Shown in pieces: positions 8,543 through 17,428 of a stretch of DNA of 64,000 bases (position 1 is the stretch's first letter; every line of letters begins with the position of its first letter). The stretch comes from Diplonema papillatum. Lineage: Eukaryota; Euglenozoa; Diplonemea; Diplonemida; Diplonemidae. Where the stretch lies: positions 1 to 64,000 of the forward strand of contig JAPJBO010001028.1 of NCBI GenBank assembly GCA_030068145.1. Direction: 5' to 3'. The position numbers were made by a program, and so were the translations under genes. The notes under the pieces are model-generated. The model was not told the DNA's origin. It did not search any database and saw only the letters and a program-made list of their open reading frames with translations.

Positions 8543-10579
8543 TCACGAACGCTTCGCCGACGCCGGTTGGTGCGCCTTCTTCGTCTTCGCTAACGGTGAC
8601 TTCCCCGGCGTTCCCAGCGGACGCTTCGGTTGCGTCATGTGGACGTCTTCAGACGGAGCCTCGGCCCGTCCCGTCTTCTGCTTCGTCGGTGTGGCGACGG
8701 GCGTCTTCGGCGCCTTCTTCTTGACCGGGGTTCGGTCTACGGGCATCGCCGGGGGTGTCTTCGGCCTCATCGTCGCGACCATCTCGGTCAGCTTGGCCAT
8801 CTGAACGCCGAGTGCTGCGATGTCTCCACGCAGCGCGTCGTTCTTCGCGCGTAGCTCCGCGTTCTCCGCCCGGAGCTGTTGCACCGCGCCATTATTGTCG
8901 CCCGCGCCCTTCGGTTGCTCGGGTGTACTCGTCTTCTCCTGTCCCTGCCGTCGCATCGCCTCGAGGTACGACGAGACCTTCGGCGTCCTCTCCGCCCTTG
9001 CATCCCACACCTGCGACTTCGGCCGCCGTCCGGACCTGTCCTCCTCGGTCTCGTCGTCGACCTTCATCAGCGCTCCTCCCGCGCTTATCAGTCGATGCGG
9101 GGGCGGCTCCTCGCTGGCAACGACGCGCGTGTCCCCATGCGTCTTGCTCCGGTAGGACGCGACTTGGCGACACGTCCATCCCGCCGCCTTCATGGTCGCC
9201 TCAAGATCCGAAGCGGCATCGCGCGCCTGCGCTCCCCTCACCAAGTAATGCATCGCGGGCGGCCCCTGCTTCGCCGCCGCTTCGCCCAGCTTTCGCCGCA
9301 CCTGCTCGGACTTGCCGCCTTCGACCCTCACCCCCAGCCGCGCGCGACTGCGAGCAAGGCCTAGGCAGCCTTCCCTCTGTGCGAACATGAGAGCGCTCTT
9401 CAGCGACGCCTCCGCGTCAGCTAGCCACACCACCTCGTTGGCCTCCGATCCCTCCCTCCACCGCGGCATGCGTAGGAAGAGCCCTCTTCTGCCCGAAACC
9501 TTCAGCAGCTTCTCGACGTGCTCTCCTTCGACCCGTACCATCAGCTGGTACACCCGGTGCACCCGCCGCACATTAAACATGCTGTGCGGGCTTAGCTTCA
9601 CCTCTGCCTCTTCCGCGAGCCGCCTGCACTCCGCCTTCAGCACCCGCCCCCCCGACGGTTCCTGCAGGGCTGCCAGCGTCTCCGCTCCGCACCAGCGTGC
9701 ATCCATCTCGGCGCAAATCAGCACCGTCGTCGTCGGCGGGCGGTCGACTTCCTTCACATCCGCGGGCGCGTACACCACATCCCCCTCCGGAGACCTCGTC
9801 ACGTATGCCGGCAGCACCTTCTCCGCGCCGTCAACCCTGCAGACCACGTCTGTCCGCCTACTGCCCTCCAGAGCCGCCACTGTGACCATGGCCGAGCCCT
9901 CCGGCATCCCCTCACGTCGTATCTTCCGCGCGCTCGCCATGGGCGCGAACGCCACCGTGGCTTCCGCCAGCTTGGTGTGTTCTACCACTGGCACTCCCCA
10001 ATCCTCCTGCCTCAGCTCAATCTTCGTCTTCCTCGCCCCTTCGACTGGCTTCCCGTCTTCTTCGGCCTTCCTCTGCCCGACCTCTTCCATCGCGCGCTCG
10101 GCCGTCGGCTTCCTCTCCTTCTTGCCCGACACCTCCGTCCAGCCCCCGTTGTGCTTCTTCTTCTTCTTGCTCCCTTTTCCAGTCGACGCTGCTTGCTTCG
10201 CCACGCCGTTTCCGCCGCCGCTGCCGTCGTCGTTCTCACCTGCATTCGTCCTGCCCTTTACGCCTCTTCCGCCCGTGTCCTCTGCCTTCGAACGCTTTCC
10301 TTTCTTTTTACTCTTCCCGCCGTCTTGTGCTTCGTCCACTGATGCCTTCCCTCGCATCTCCGAGCCCTCCACCTCCCCGTCGGTTCCGTCTGGATCGATC
10401 CCCCGCTCGGCCTCCTCCTCGTCCTCCTCGTCCAACCAGATGGAGCGAGCGTCCCTCACCCGTGCACCACCCGAACGGGCCTGTTCCACCAGGCCGTTGA
10501 CGGCGGCCATCAGGGTCGCCATCTGCTGGCCCTGAGCCTGCACTTGGGCGGCGAGTTCCCTGAACCCCGGATCCGCCAT
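8543..10579 (-). CDS. LINE-1 ORF1: basic, coiled-coil nucleic-acid-binding protein
   Basis: I start it at the ATG at 10579, giving 678 residues. The open frame runs on upstream through the CA microsatellite as a Thr-His repeat, which I regard as untranslated 5' leader. The N-terminal third is acidic then very Lys-rich. The middle, from DWGVPVVE onward, is homologous to ORF1 of LINE-2 and LINE-3 and defines the family domain. Near the C-terminus is a leucine-heptad stretch beginning LRAENAELRAKN, a likely trimerising or dimerising coiled coil, then a Lys/Pro/Thr basic tail. No CCHC knuckle was found. The role is inferred from LINE ORF1 proteins generally: RNA binding and chaperoning. Confidence 0.85.
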   Translation of the reverse strand: MADPGFRELAAQVQAQGQQMATLMAAVNGLVEQARSGGARVRDARSIWLDEEDEEEAERGIDPDGTDGEVEGSEMRGKASVDEAQDGGKSKKKGKRSKAEDTGGRGVKGRTNAGENDDGSGGGNGVAKQAASTGKGSKKKKKHNGGWTEVSGKKERKPTAERAMEEVGQRKAEEDGKPVEGARKTKIELRQEDWGVPVVEHTKLAEATVAFAPMASARKIRREGMPEGSAMVTVAALEGSRRTDVVCRVDGAEKVLPAYVTRSPEGDVVYAPADVKEVDRPPTTTVLICAEMDARWCGAETLAALQEPSGGRVLKAECRRLAEEAEVKLSPHSMFNVRRVHRVYQLMVRVEGEHVEKLLKVSGRRGLFLRMPRWREGSEANEVVWLADAEASLKSALMFAQREGCLGLARSRARLGVRVEGGKSEQVRRKLGEAAAKQGPPAMHYLVRGAQARDAASDLEATMKAAGWTCRQVASYRSKTHGDTRVVASEEPPPHRLISAGGALMKVDDETEEDRSGRRPKSQVWDARAERTPKVSSYLEAMRRQGQEKTSTPEQPKGAGDNNGAVQQLRAENAELRAKNDALRGDIAALGVQMAKLTEMVATMRPKTPPAMPVDRTPVKKKAPKTPVATPTKQKTGRAEAPSEDVHMTQPKRPLGTPGKSPLAKTKKAHQPASAKRS

Positions 10580-10603
10580 CGCGCGCTCACGGGCGTACTG
10601 CTT

Positions 10604-11003
<400 letters not shown>

Positions 11004-11342
11004 TCCCGTTGTCTTCGTCCTCTTGATACTTTGTTGGTGCTTCCTTTTACCGGGACGGATCCCGGTGCCGCTCTCCTTCGAGAGTGTCCACGGCAAGACA
11101 CCAATAAAGTACAGTCGTTTAGCAGCGGCTGCCGAATCATGCCGTGGCACCGTCCCTTTGTGCGTCTGCTTCGCAGAAAAAGTGTGGGAAAGGAGTCCAG
11201 GACTCCGTGGTTTGAAACCATACGGTATGGTTCCACTTCCTCCTTCCTTCGTCCGTTCTTCTTTAAAAAAAGGGGGTTTTCAAAGTGTGTTGTGGCTCGT
11301 AACCAACCGCCACGGGGCACTACTTCCACCAGGTGAAAGTGT

Positions 11343-11868
11343 TTACGCTTTCTCGAGAGAGATGATGTAGCCATTCGTTGTGAATCTTCTGGCACATTCC
11401 TCCCATGAGAGTACGAATACCTGCTGGTCGTCGAAGCACACCCATTCGTCATTTTCCTTTAGCACGGTATAGTAATGACCCGCCGTCGCTCTTCCGGTGT
11501 GGATGATGAAGCCATTTACCGTGTAGGAGTCTTCCCCGATCAGAATGGTTGGTCGGATCGGGGTGCGGGCTGGTATTTTGATGTCTTCGCGTGTTTTTTT
11601 CGACAGCTGTGCTCGTTGCAGTACTACATCCATTTGGTTTGGAAATGTGTAATACTCCTTCGTGAGTCCAACGGTCCTTTTGTTGCAGGTGCTACAGGGG
11701 AAGTCGTCCACTTTGGTTGCTCTCTTGTTTTTCACTTTCTTAATCAGATCCTCTACTGACTCGGTGTAGGGCTTCTCCCTGTTTTTGAGTTCAACCATCA
11801 GGAACGGTTCTGACGCCGGCAGTGCTCGTGAAGACTCTTCGCATGTTGTACACGTTGTCAGTCGGGAG
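11343..11868 (-). pseudogene. Ubiquitin-specific protease (C19) fragment
   Basis: The frame encodes the C-terminal two thirds of a USP catalytic domain. Zinc-finger pairs CTTC and CSTC are visible, followed by the His box: the segment GRATAGHYYTVL, then W-V-C-F-D-D-x-x-V. The N-terminal Cys box is missing. The open frame ends upstream at a poly-C tract where a MITE (11877-12048) begins, so the gene is probably truncated by that insertion. No intron is evident within the remnant. Lying inside intron 8 in the host-gene sense, it may be a retrocopy or cargo of a mobile element. The family call is firm; origin is open. Confidence 0.75.
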
Positions 11869-11876
11869 TCTGTCGG

Positions 11877-12048
11877 GGGGGGGGGGGGTCGAAAAAATAT
11901 CAGTTATTTGACACACGTCCGGTTGTCTAAAAACACTACCACTATTTGATCCTGCTACTGTTCGGCTACCCGGAACTTTTTTATTGTTCGACAAATCGAA
12001 TAATAACACAGTGTTATTATTCGACCCCCCCCCCCAAGAAACATTTTC
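11877..12048. mobile_element. MITE with G-run/C-run ends and a 29-bp palindrome
   Basis: The element starts with a G tract followed by GTCGAA and ends with TTCGAC followed by a C tract. Near its right end is a near-perfect palindrome at 11996-12024 centred on AACACAGTGTT. The right 60 bp recur at 27597-27656 (same orientation) and at 40410-40480 (opposite), so this is a dispersed family. It abuts the broken end of the ubiquitin-protease fragment. Confidence 0.65.
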
Positions 12049-12065
12049 CCCCCTTTACTAAGTAC

Positions 12066-12932
12066 GTGCGCTCGGCTAAGGCCGGCGCGTGGCGAGACTG
12101 GAGGCAGCAGTTAAAGTTCGGGAACAGTAAAGTTCGGGCGAAGCTAAGTTCGGGCAATGCTGGTGAAGCTAAGTTCGAGTGATGCTAAGTTCGAGCGTTG
12201 CTAAGTTCTGGTGCTAAGCGCTCAGGCTGCGCTGGTACTAAAAAAAAGTTCGGGCACAAAGCGAAGTTCGGCCAGGGTGGTAAAGTCCGGGTGAAGCCAA
12301 GGTCGGTGCTCGTGCCCGGGGGGGGACACCCCCCCCGGACCCCCCCGACCCACCGAGTACGGGAAAAGTTTGGCGCTGGTACCCGCCCCCGGACCCCCCC
12401 CCCCGCCGCCCCCCGGCGAAGCAGAGTTCGGGCGCAGCTAAGTACTGGTGAAGCTCAGTTCGGACGATAATAAGTTCGAGTGATGCTAAGTTCGGGCGGA
12501 GCTAAGTTCTGGTGAAGCAAAGTTCGGGTGCAGCTGAGTTCGGGCGAAGCAACGCTCGAAGCTAAGTTCTGGCGAAGCAAAGTTCGGGCGATGCTAAATT
12601 CTGGTACGGGCGCAGCTGAGTTCGGACGAAGCAAAGTTCGCGCGAAGCTGAGTTCTGGTGAAGCAAAGTTCGGTTCTCGTAGCAAGTTTGGCCTGTGATG
12701 GCAAGCTCGGCCGCCCGACTCCGTTTCCCGGGGTGACCCAAATACCGCGAGATACTGAGAAACTCCGCCAAAAACGCAGATTTCGGGCACATTTGACCCC
12801 GAAACGCAACAACCCTCGAAAACAATCTTCGACCGGAAAAATGTCAAGGGCGGGATTCGAACCCGGGCCTACCGGCCTGAAGGCCGACGCCCGCTCACTC
12901 TGCCACCCGTTTGCATTTTGGCAGGGGGAAAA
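12066..12932 (-). mobile_element. tRNA-derived SINE with long minisatellite tail (copy 1)
   Basis: In the minus sense the element has a tRNA-like head with A box (about 12892-12905) and B box GGTTCGAATCC (12853-12863). A unique body of about 150 bp follows, then a long run of degenerate 16-bp units alternating CACCAGAACTTAGC and CGCCCGAACTTTGC. It closes with a specific end containing AACTGCTGCCTC and TCTCGC. The same head, body, tail and end occur at 48014-49235 on the plus strand. A C/G-rich block at about 12305-12420 looks like a secondary insertion. Confidence 0.8.
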
Positions 12933-13055
12933 AAAGCTAGCGTTGCACATCCCCCAGCTCAAAAAAAACAATACACTTTTGAGTGTAGAGAAAAGTGGGG
13001 TTGGCTCGAATAGAGGCTATTCACATTGCATGTTCATAGGACCTCCAGTCTCGAA

Positions 13056-13131
13056 AAATTAGTAGTTGGCACCGTCCTACATGAAACTTACCAAAGCAGG
13101 TGAGTTCCGCTAGTGCGCACAAACAAAAAAG
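13056..13131 (+). repeat. Dispersed repeat (AGCAGGTGAGTTCC family), copy 1
   Basis: About 75 bp are nearly identical to 39014-39090, sharing TAGTAGTTGGCA, ACATGAAACTT and AAAGCAGGTGAGTTCCGC followed by GTGCGCACAAACAAAA. A diverged copy is at about 13735-13800 and another on the minus strand at about 34905-34990. Their nature is unknown. Confidence 0.6.
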
Positions 13132-13549
13132 GAAACGCAAGATGCCATGTTTCGGGATAAATTGAACACCGCGATATGTTTTGTGATCCGCACACCTTTC
13201 GAAACCGGCAAGAACCAGGCACAGAGCCGAGTAGTAAACAGGACAAACCTGTTTTATTTCCCTTCTCTGGGCCCGCTAACAGCGACGGACCTCGCTTCGT
13301 GGTGCCAGCACGAGGGGAGGACTTGGAGAGACAGAGAAAGAAGAAAAAACAGAGGGTTGGATGGAGAGGACGCAGGCGTGCGTCGGGGCCCGGGAGGAAG
13401 CACCGGCCACCTTGCAAGATGAGAATACCTGCCCTGGAAAGAAGCACCCTCTTACTCGCGGGGGTAAGCACCCTTGCGGGGGAGCTCTTCCGTGTGCCTC
13501 CATGCGGAAGGACACTGGGCACAACGTTGTCAAGAACGCGGCACAAATT

Positions 13550-13720
13550 TAGCAAAGACCCGGCACGAAGCCGGCTAGTGCCAGGAGGCACAAACCTAGC
13601 AAGAACCAGGCACAGAGCCGGCTAGTGCCGGGAGGCACAAACCTGAACCTAGCAAGAATCTGGCACAAAGTCGGCAAGAACCAGGCAAAGAGCCGGCTAG
13701 TACCAGGCAGAACTTGTACC
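13550..13720. repeat. Minisatellite, unit about 47 bp
   Basis: Three to four degenerate units contain GGCACAAACCTAGCAAGAA and CAGGCACAGAGCCGGCTAG. A single related unit occurs at 13205-13255. It lies within intron 8 of the large gene. Confidence 0.7.
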
Positions 13721-13807
13721 TGATCATACCAACCAAGAATTCTCAGTTGGCAGCATGCCACACGCTCAAAGACTTACCAACGCGGGTGAGTCCACGACTG
13801 CGCGCAC

Positions 13808-14112
13808 ACAGTAGTAGTAGTAGTATGTGTCGTCTGCCGAAGCAGCCGGAGACGACTGTCCAATCACTGTCGAGAAAGGATGAGGTGGTTGACCAGGCCC
13901 CCACGAAGCCTTATACAACACGGCTAGGTGTGCACTCAGCCATCAGGCCATTGGCTGCTAAGCACCCCCCGACCGGTCGATTTGCCACTTTGTGGCCCTC
14001 TATTCGCCGGGCGGTGCTGTCAGCACTTGTTCCGCGTCGCATCAAGTACGTGCTGCTGGTATGATTGTCAGGCCTTCGACTACCCTGAACAACGCACTAA
14101 TGCAACAAATTT
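13808..14112 (+). repeat. Dispersed repeat shared with 44865-45110
   Basis: It starts with a GTA microsatellite and contains ATGTGTCGTCTGC and GATGAGGTGGTTGACCAGGC. The copy at 44865 has about 100 bp more in the middle. The last part (14070-14112) also occurs inverted at about 63620-63667. No coding function was recognised. Confidence 0.6.
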
Positions 14113-14243
14113 ACTGCTGCTGGCGGTTGGGGGATCGGCGACCGCGACTCAATTAAGGTGCGGTCAACAGTGTCGCCACGTGAGGCTCCCCCCCATAACA
14201 CCTAGGCCCGTGCGCGCACAGAACAAAAGAAAAGGGGCCACAC

Positions 14244-14843
14244 CGATTTCTTCGGGACGCCCCCCTGCGTGAGCACGTCGCGGGCGACCGCGGCGAAGGC
14301 GCCCTCCCGCATGGCGGCCTTGACAGGGTCCATGCCCGACAGGTCCGCGGGACCCCAGTTGCCGGCGAGGACCTTCTGCACGTCGTCCCTGACCGCTGCT
14401 GGGGTCTCCGGGTTGGCCGCGACGTCCCGCAGCGCCTTCTCGAGCGCCTGCTGCTTCTTGTCGAAGTCCGCGACCGACTTCTTCAACGCGTCCGGCGCGC
14501 CCTTCCCGCACCGCCCGACCACCTCCCTCACAGCCGCCGGCACAGCGCCGGAGGCAAGAGCTTGGGCCTGCGTCGTGTCGGCCAGCCCGCTGCCGGCGGC
14601 GGCCGCCCGGTCGGCCGCCGAAGCGGGGAGCCCGAGGGCTTCGAGCAGGGTCGCCGCGTGGTCCGGCGGCGTCGCCGGCTTGTCGGCGGCGGCCGCCGCC
14701 GCCGCGCGGAGCTGGGCGCTCGCTTTGTCCCACTTCGCCTTCGCGGCGCCGAGGGGCGTGCCCGCGGCGGCGCCCGCGGCGGTCGCAACGGCGGCCAGCT
14801 TGCCCGCTTCCAGCGCAGCGCGGACGGCGGGGTCCATGCCGCT
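14244..14843 (-). CDS. Exon 8 of large membrane protein: GMDP repeats
   Basis: Exactly 200 codons, phase 0 at both ends. The acceptor is ACGCACAG before 14843 and the donor is GTGTGG after 14244. It starts with SGMDP, completing the motif begun by the last residues of exon 7 (GPGDM). It encodes two Ala-rich helical repeat units and a second full motif, GPADLSGMDP. The split of the motif across the splice junction independently confirms the join. Confidence 0.88.
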
Positions 14844-15292
14844 CTGTGCGTGTGTGTGGGTATACGAACACTGATAGTAAGCTTGCAGGTGGAAACGGAC
14901 CTTGTAGTAATTTGAAGTAGTAGTTTGGCAGGTGGAAGGTGACCATGTAGCAGTTTGAAGTAGTAGTTTGGCAGGTGGAAAGTGACCTTGTAGTAGTAGT
15001 TTGGCGACCTTGTAGTAGTTTGAAGTAGTAGTTTGGCAGGTGGAAAATGGCCAGGTAGTAGTTTGAAGTAGCAGTTTGGCAGGTGGAAAGTGACATCATT
15101 ACAGGGGGGTCTCTTCAAAATACTCGAGAGGCCGACGGGTGCTTATTTACGACGGAGGCTAGAAGGAGAAGCACGTGTATCCCCGGCCTCCCCGAGTGTT
15201 TCCTGTGCGCATTCAAAAAAGGAAGGTGAGTTTGTCTGCCTTCGCGATCGACGTTCTTTCCTGCGAATGCACTTGGCCAGTCGAAAACATAC
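14844..15292 (-). other. Intron 7, with a 43-bp minisatellite
   Basis: Donor GTATGT at 15292, acceptor CACAG at 14844. Positions 14886-15093 are about five copies of a 43-bp unit containing GGCAGGTGGAAAGTGACC and GTAGTAGTTTGAAGTAG. Confidence 0.85.
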
Positions 15293-15397
15293 CATGTCGC
15301 CAGGGCCCCAGCCGGGTTTGTTTGGATTCGTGATGCCAGCGGGAAGCAGCCCAGCCGCATCAGCGGCGTCAATAGCACTGCTCAGCTCACGTGCGGC
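15293..15397 (-). CDS. Exon 7 of large membrane protein
   Basis: A 35-codon phase-0 exon, acceptor CACACACAG and donor GTATGT. It encodes AARELSSAIDAADAAGL then a Pro/Asn linker ending GPGDM, the first half of a GPxDM-SGMDP motif finished by exon 8. Confidence 0.85.
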
Positions 15398-15485
15398 CTG
15401 TGTGTGCGTGTGGAAAGAGTTGAAAAAAAAAAGGTGACGCTGCTTGCAAGTATTTTCTTTCTTTCCCGCCTGCGACGTGGCGCAC

Positions 15486-15599
15486 CTTGGACTTGGCGCT
15501 TGCGTTGAACGCGAGCCCGGACAGACGTCCAACCACCAAGCGTTGCAGCTCTGTGCTAATGTTCGACTCAAGCTTTGCACGGCGCTTCGTGATGAGAAG
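15486..15599 (-). CDS. Exon 6 of large membrane protein (start approximate)
   Basis: A 38-codon stretch (LLITKRRAKLES...FNASAKSK) fits the helical repeat and keeps phase 0. The donor AAG/GTGCGC is reasonable. The acceptor is weak: an AAAAG with no pyrimidine tract, so the 5' edge may be off by some codons. The 88-bp intron 6 to exon 7 is the shortest of the gene. Confidence 0.6.
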
Positions 15600-16033
15600 C
15601 TTTTGGCCGGTAGTCAACTACTGCCGAACGACTGGTCGCCAGAAGTCAAGATTCCATGAACAGGAAGAAAAAGAAAAAGGCCGCTCCTGGTCCAGGAACG
15701 TGACAGTCAACCACAGCTTGCAAAGCTTGAGTCGGAGGCAGCACAGTGCCACAACCCCGTCCGCTCTGCCCTGTGGCTGACCGCCTCGACGAGCTTGTAT
15801 TCAGCCCCAAGGTGCGCCAAGCCTTGATGCTTTAGTTTGGGAAATCGGTAGCCACTTGACCCGTAGGCTCGTGGCTCTGCAGTACCGCCGAACACGTGAA
15901 GCTTGGCTCCGTGCAGCAGGCTCTCCCTGGTACCACAGGAAGGAAAGGAAAGAAAAGGAAATAGGTAAAGCTTGCTTCGGGGTTTCACGCACCAGAAGAA
16001 TTGTGCAAACGGGAAAGATGTGGTAATCCATAC
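15600..16033 (-). other. Intron 5, carrying a dispersed repeat
   Basis: Donor GTATGG at 16033. About 15795-15925 resembles 35440-35570 read in the opposite orientation, including the shared CACGTGTTCGGCGGTAC and ATCAAGGC. Both copies have a frame reading H-V-F-G-G-T. A good pyrimidine-rich acceptor precedes it near 15931, but the phase-0 frame after it hits a stop, so I do not call an exon. Confidence 0.5.
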
Positions 16034-16165
16034 TAAGTCTTGCGCACGCTTGGCGATTTCAAGGTCAGGGTCGGTCACAGGCGTGCCAGTCGACAGCACA
16101 TTGTTCACAGCTGCTGGGACCTTTCCTCTCGTCACCGCGTCGCTGAATATCGGATCCATCGAAGA
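16034..16165 (-). CDS. Exon 5 of large membrane protein
   Basis: 44 codons, phase 0, acceptor CACACACAG and donor TTA/GTATGG. It begins SSMDPIFSDAVTRGKVPAAV, matching the repeat consensus MDP-x-x-x-x-A-x-x-x-GKV-x-AAV found in exon 9. Intron 4 (16166-16510) upstream contains a poly-G tract near 16268 and a repeat shared with intron 3. Confidence 0.85.
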
Positions 16166-16510
16166 CTGTGTGTGGGGATTAGTAGTTGTATGCAGCAGCA
16201 ATCTACGGCGCAAGTAGTCGTGGTCGGAAATGGCAAATTGTTCCAACATCCTCGCTCTTTCTCCGGGGGGGGGGGGGGGGTTTGTGTTTCCGACGATCCC
16301 GAATGGGCGTACAGATTTGGTGTCTTTCGACCTTTTGTATGTGCTATCACCTGTTTTGGTCATTTCCCCAGTACGCCGCCAACCGTCACCTTCTGGTATT
16401 GACAACCGCGGTTGTTTGTTTGTGCGTGCCGGGTGATCGGTTTCCCACTTGCTTTTGCCCTGTGTATGTCCAGGTAAGGAACTCTGAGTCAGTACTAAAA
16501 AGGTACACAC

Positions 16511-17428
16511 CAGGTTCTTGCCGCCGAACTTGCTCGCCAAGGGGCCCATGCCGGCGAGGTCCCCGGGGCCGAAGATCGCGCCCCCGCGGTTGGGCGACGC
16601 GCCCAGTCCCAGCGGGTCCATGCCGCCGATGTCGGCGGGCCCGAACGCCGCGCCGCCGCTGCCGCCGCGCGGCAGCGACGGGTCCATGCCGTCGAGGTCC
16701 GCGGGGCCGAAGTCGAACCCGTTCTTCTTCATGCCGGCAGGGTCCATCCCGCCGAGGTCGCCCGGCCCGAACACCAGGTCCCCCCTCGCGGCCGGGCCGT
16801 CCTTGAGCACGGAATCGGACAGCTGGTTCGCGTCCATTCCGTCGGTGTCCGCCGGGTAGAAGTTCACGTTGTCTCTCTTCCCGTCTTTGTCGCCGTCCAT
16901 CCCGCCGAGGTCGGCTCCGGTCCAGCCGCCCATTTTTTCGTGCGAATTCAGCAGCGGATCTTCGCCAGTGAACTTCTTGTTCGCCCGCGCCGCCGGCCGC
17001 TTCCTGCAGAGCAGCCAGTACAGGCAGCACACCAGCAGGCACATGATCAGCGCCGAAAGAATCAGGACCAGCCACCCGAGGCACAGGTCCCCGACCGCGA
17101 AGAACAAGCAGTCCGCCTCTCCGAACTCCCCGACCGCCCGCACGCACTCGATCTCTTCGGCGCACTGCGTGCCCGTCCAGCAGTCGTCGCAGAGGCAGTG
17201 CCCGTCCGTCGGGGAGCAGTCGCCGTTGCCCGAGCAGTTGTCGTTCCGGTCGCAGTAGATGCTGCAGTCCCCCGGCGGCAGGTAGAACTCGACGCAGCCG
17301 CTGCACGTCGTGCCGTTGAAGTTCCCATCGCACTCGCAGACGCCGTCGACGCAGTCCCCGTGGTCCGAGCACGTCGCCGCGCGCGTGCAGAACATCGAAC
17401 AGTCGGTGTGCGAATACCCCTCGTAGCA
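16511..17428 (-). CDS. Exon 4 of large membrane protein: last EGF-like modules, membrane span, first GMDP motifs
   Basis: 306 codons, phase 0; acceptor CGCCACAG, donor GTGTGT. The first 110 residues are Cys-rich EGF-like modules (CDRNDNCSGNGDCSPTDG and similar). A single hydrophobic span follows (LGWLVLILSALIMCLLVCC...), with CRKR just after it, so the tail is cytoplasmic by the positive-inside rule. Then come six short Gly-rich units with D-x-GGMD or close variants, spaced 15-30 residues, without the long helices seen later. In the assembled protein the span is near residue 1057-1079. This topology (EGF ectodomain, one span) defines a type I surface receptor or adhesin. Confidence 0.9.

Noticed and set aside
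11065-11151. HDV-like ribozyme at the LINE-1 5' end, as in L1Tc or R2
   Set aside because: The pairing is nested (outer strand with 3'-most strand), not the double pseudoknot required, and the catalytic-C region could not be placed.
12841-12932. Functional tRNA gene
   Set aside because: A and B boxes are present but the arms do not form a proper cloverleaf or acceptor stem, and the same head leads the SINE at 48014.
15801-16031. Extra exon of the large gene in intron 5
   Set aside because: A good acceptor exists near 15931, but the required phase-0 frame ends in a stop and the sequence is a repeat also present at 35440.
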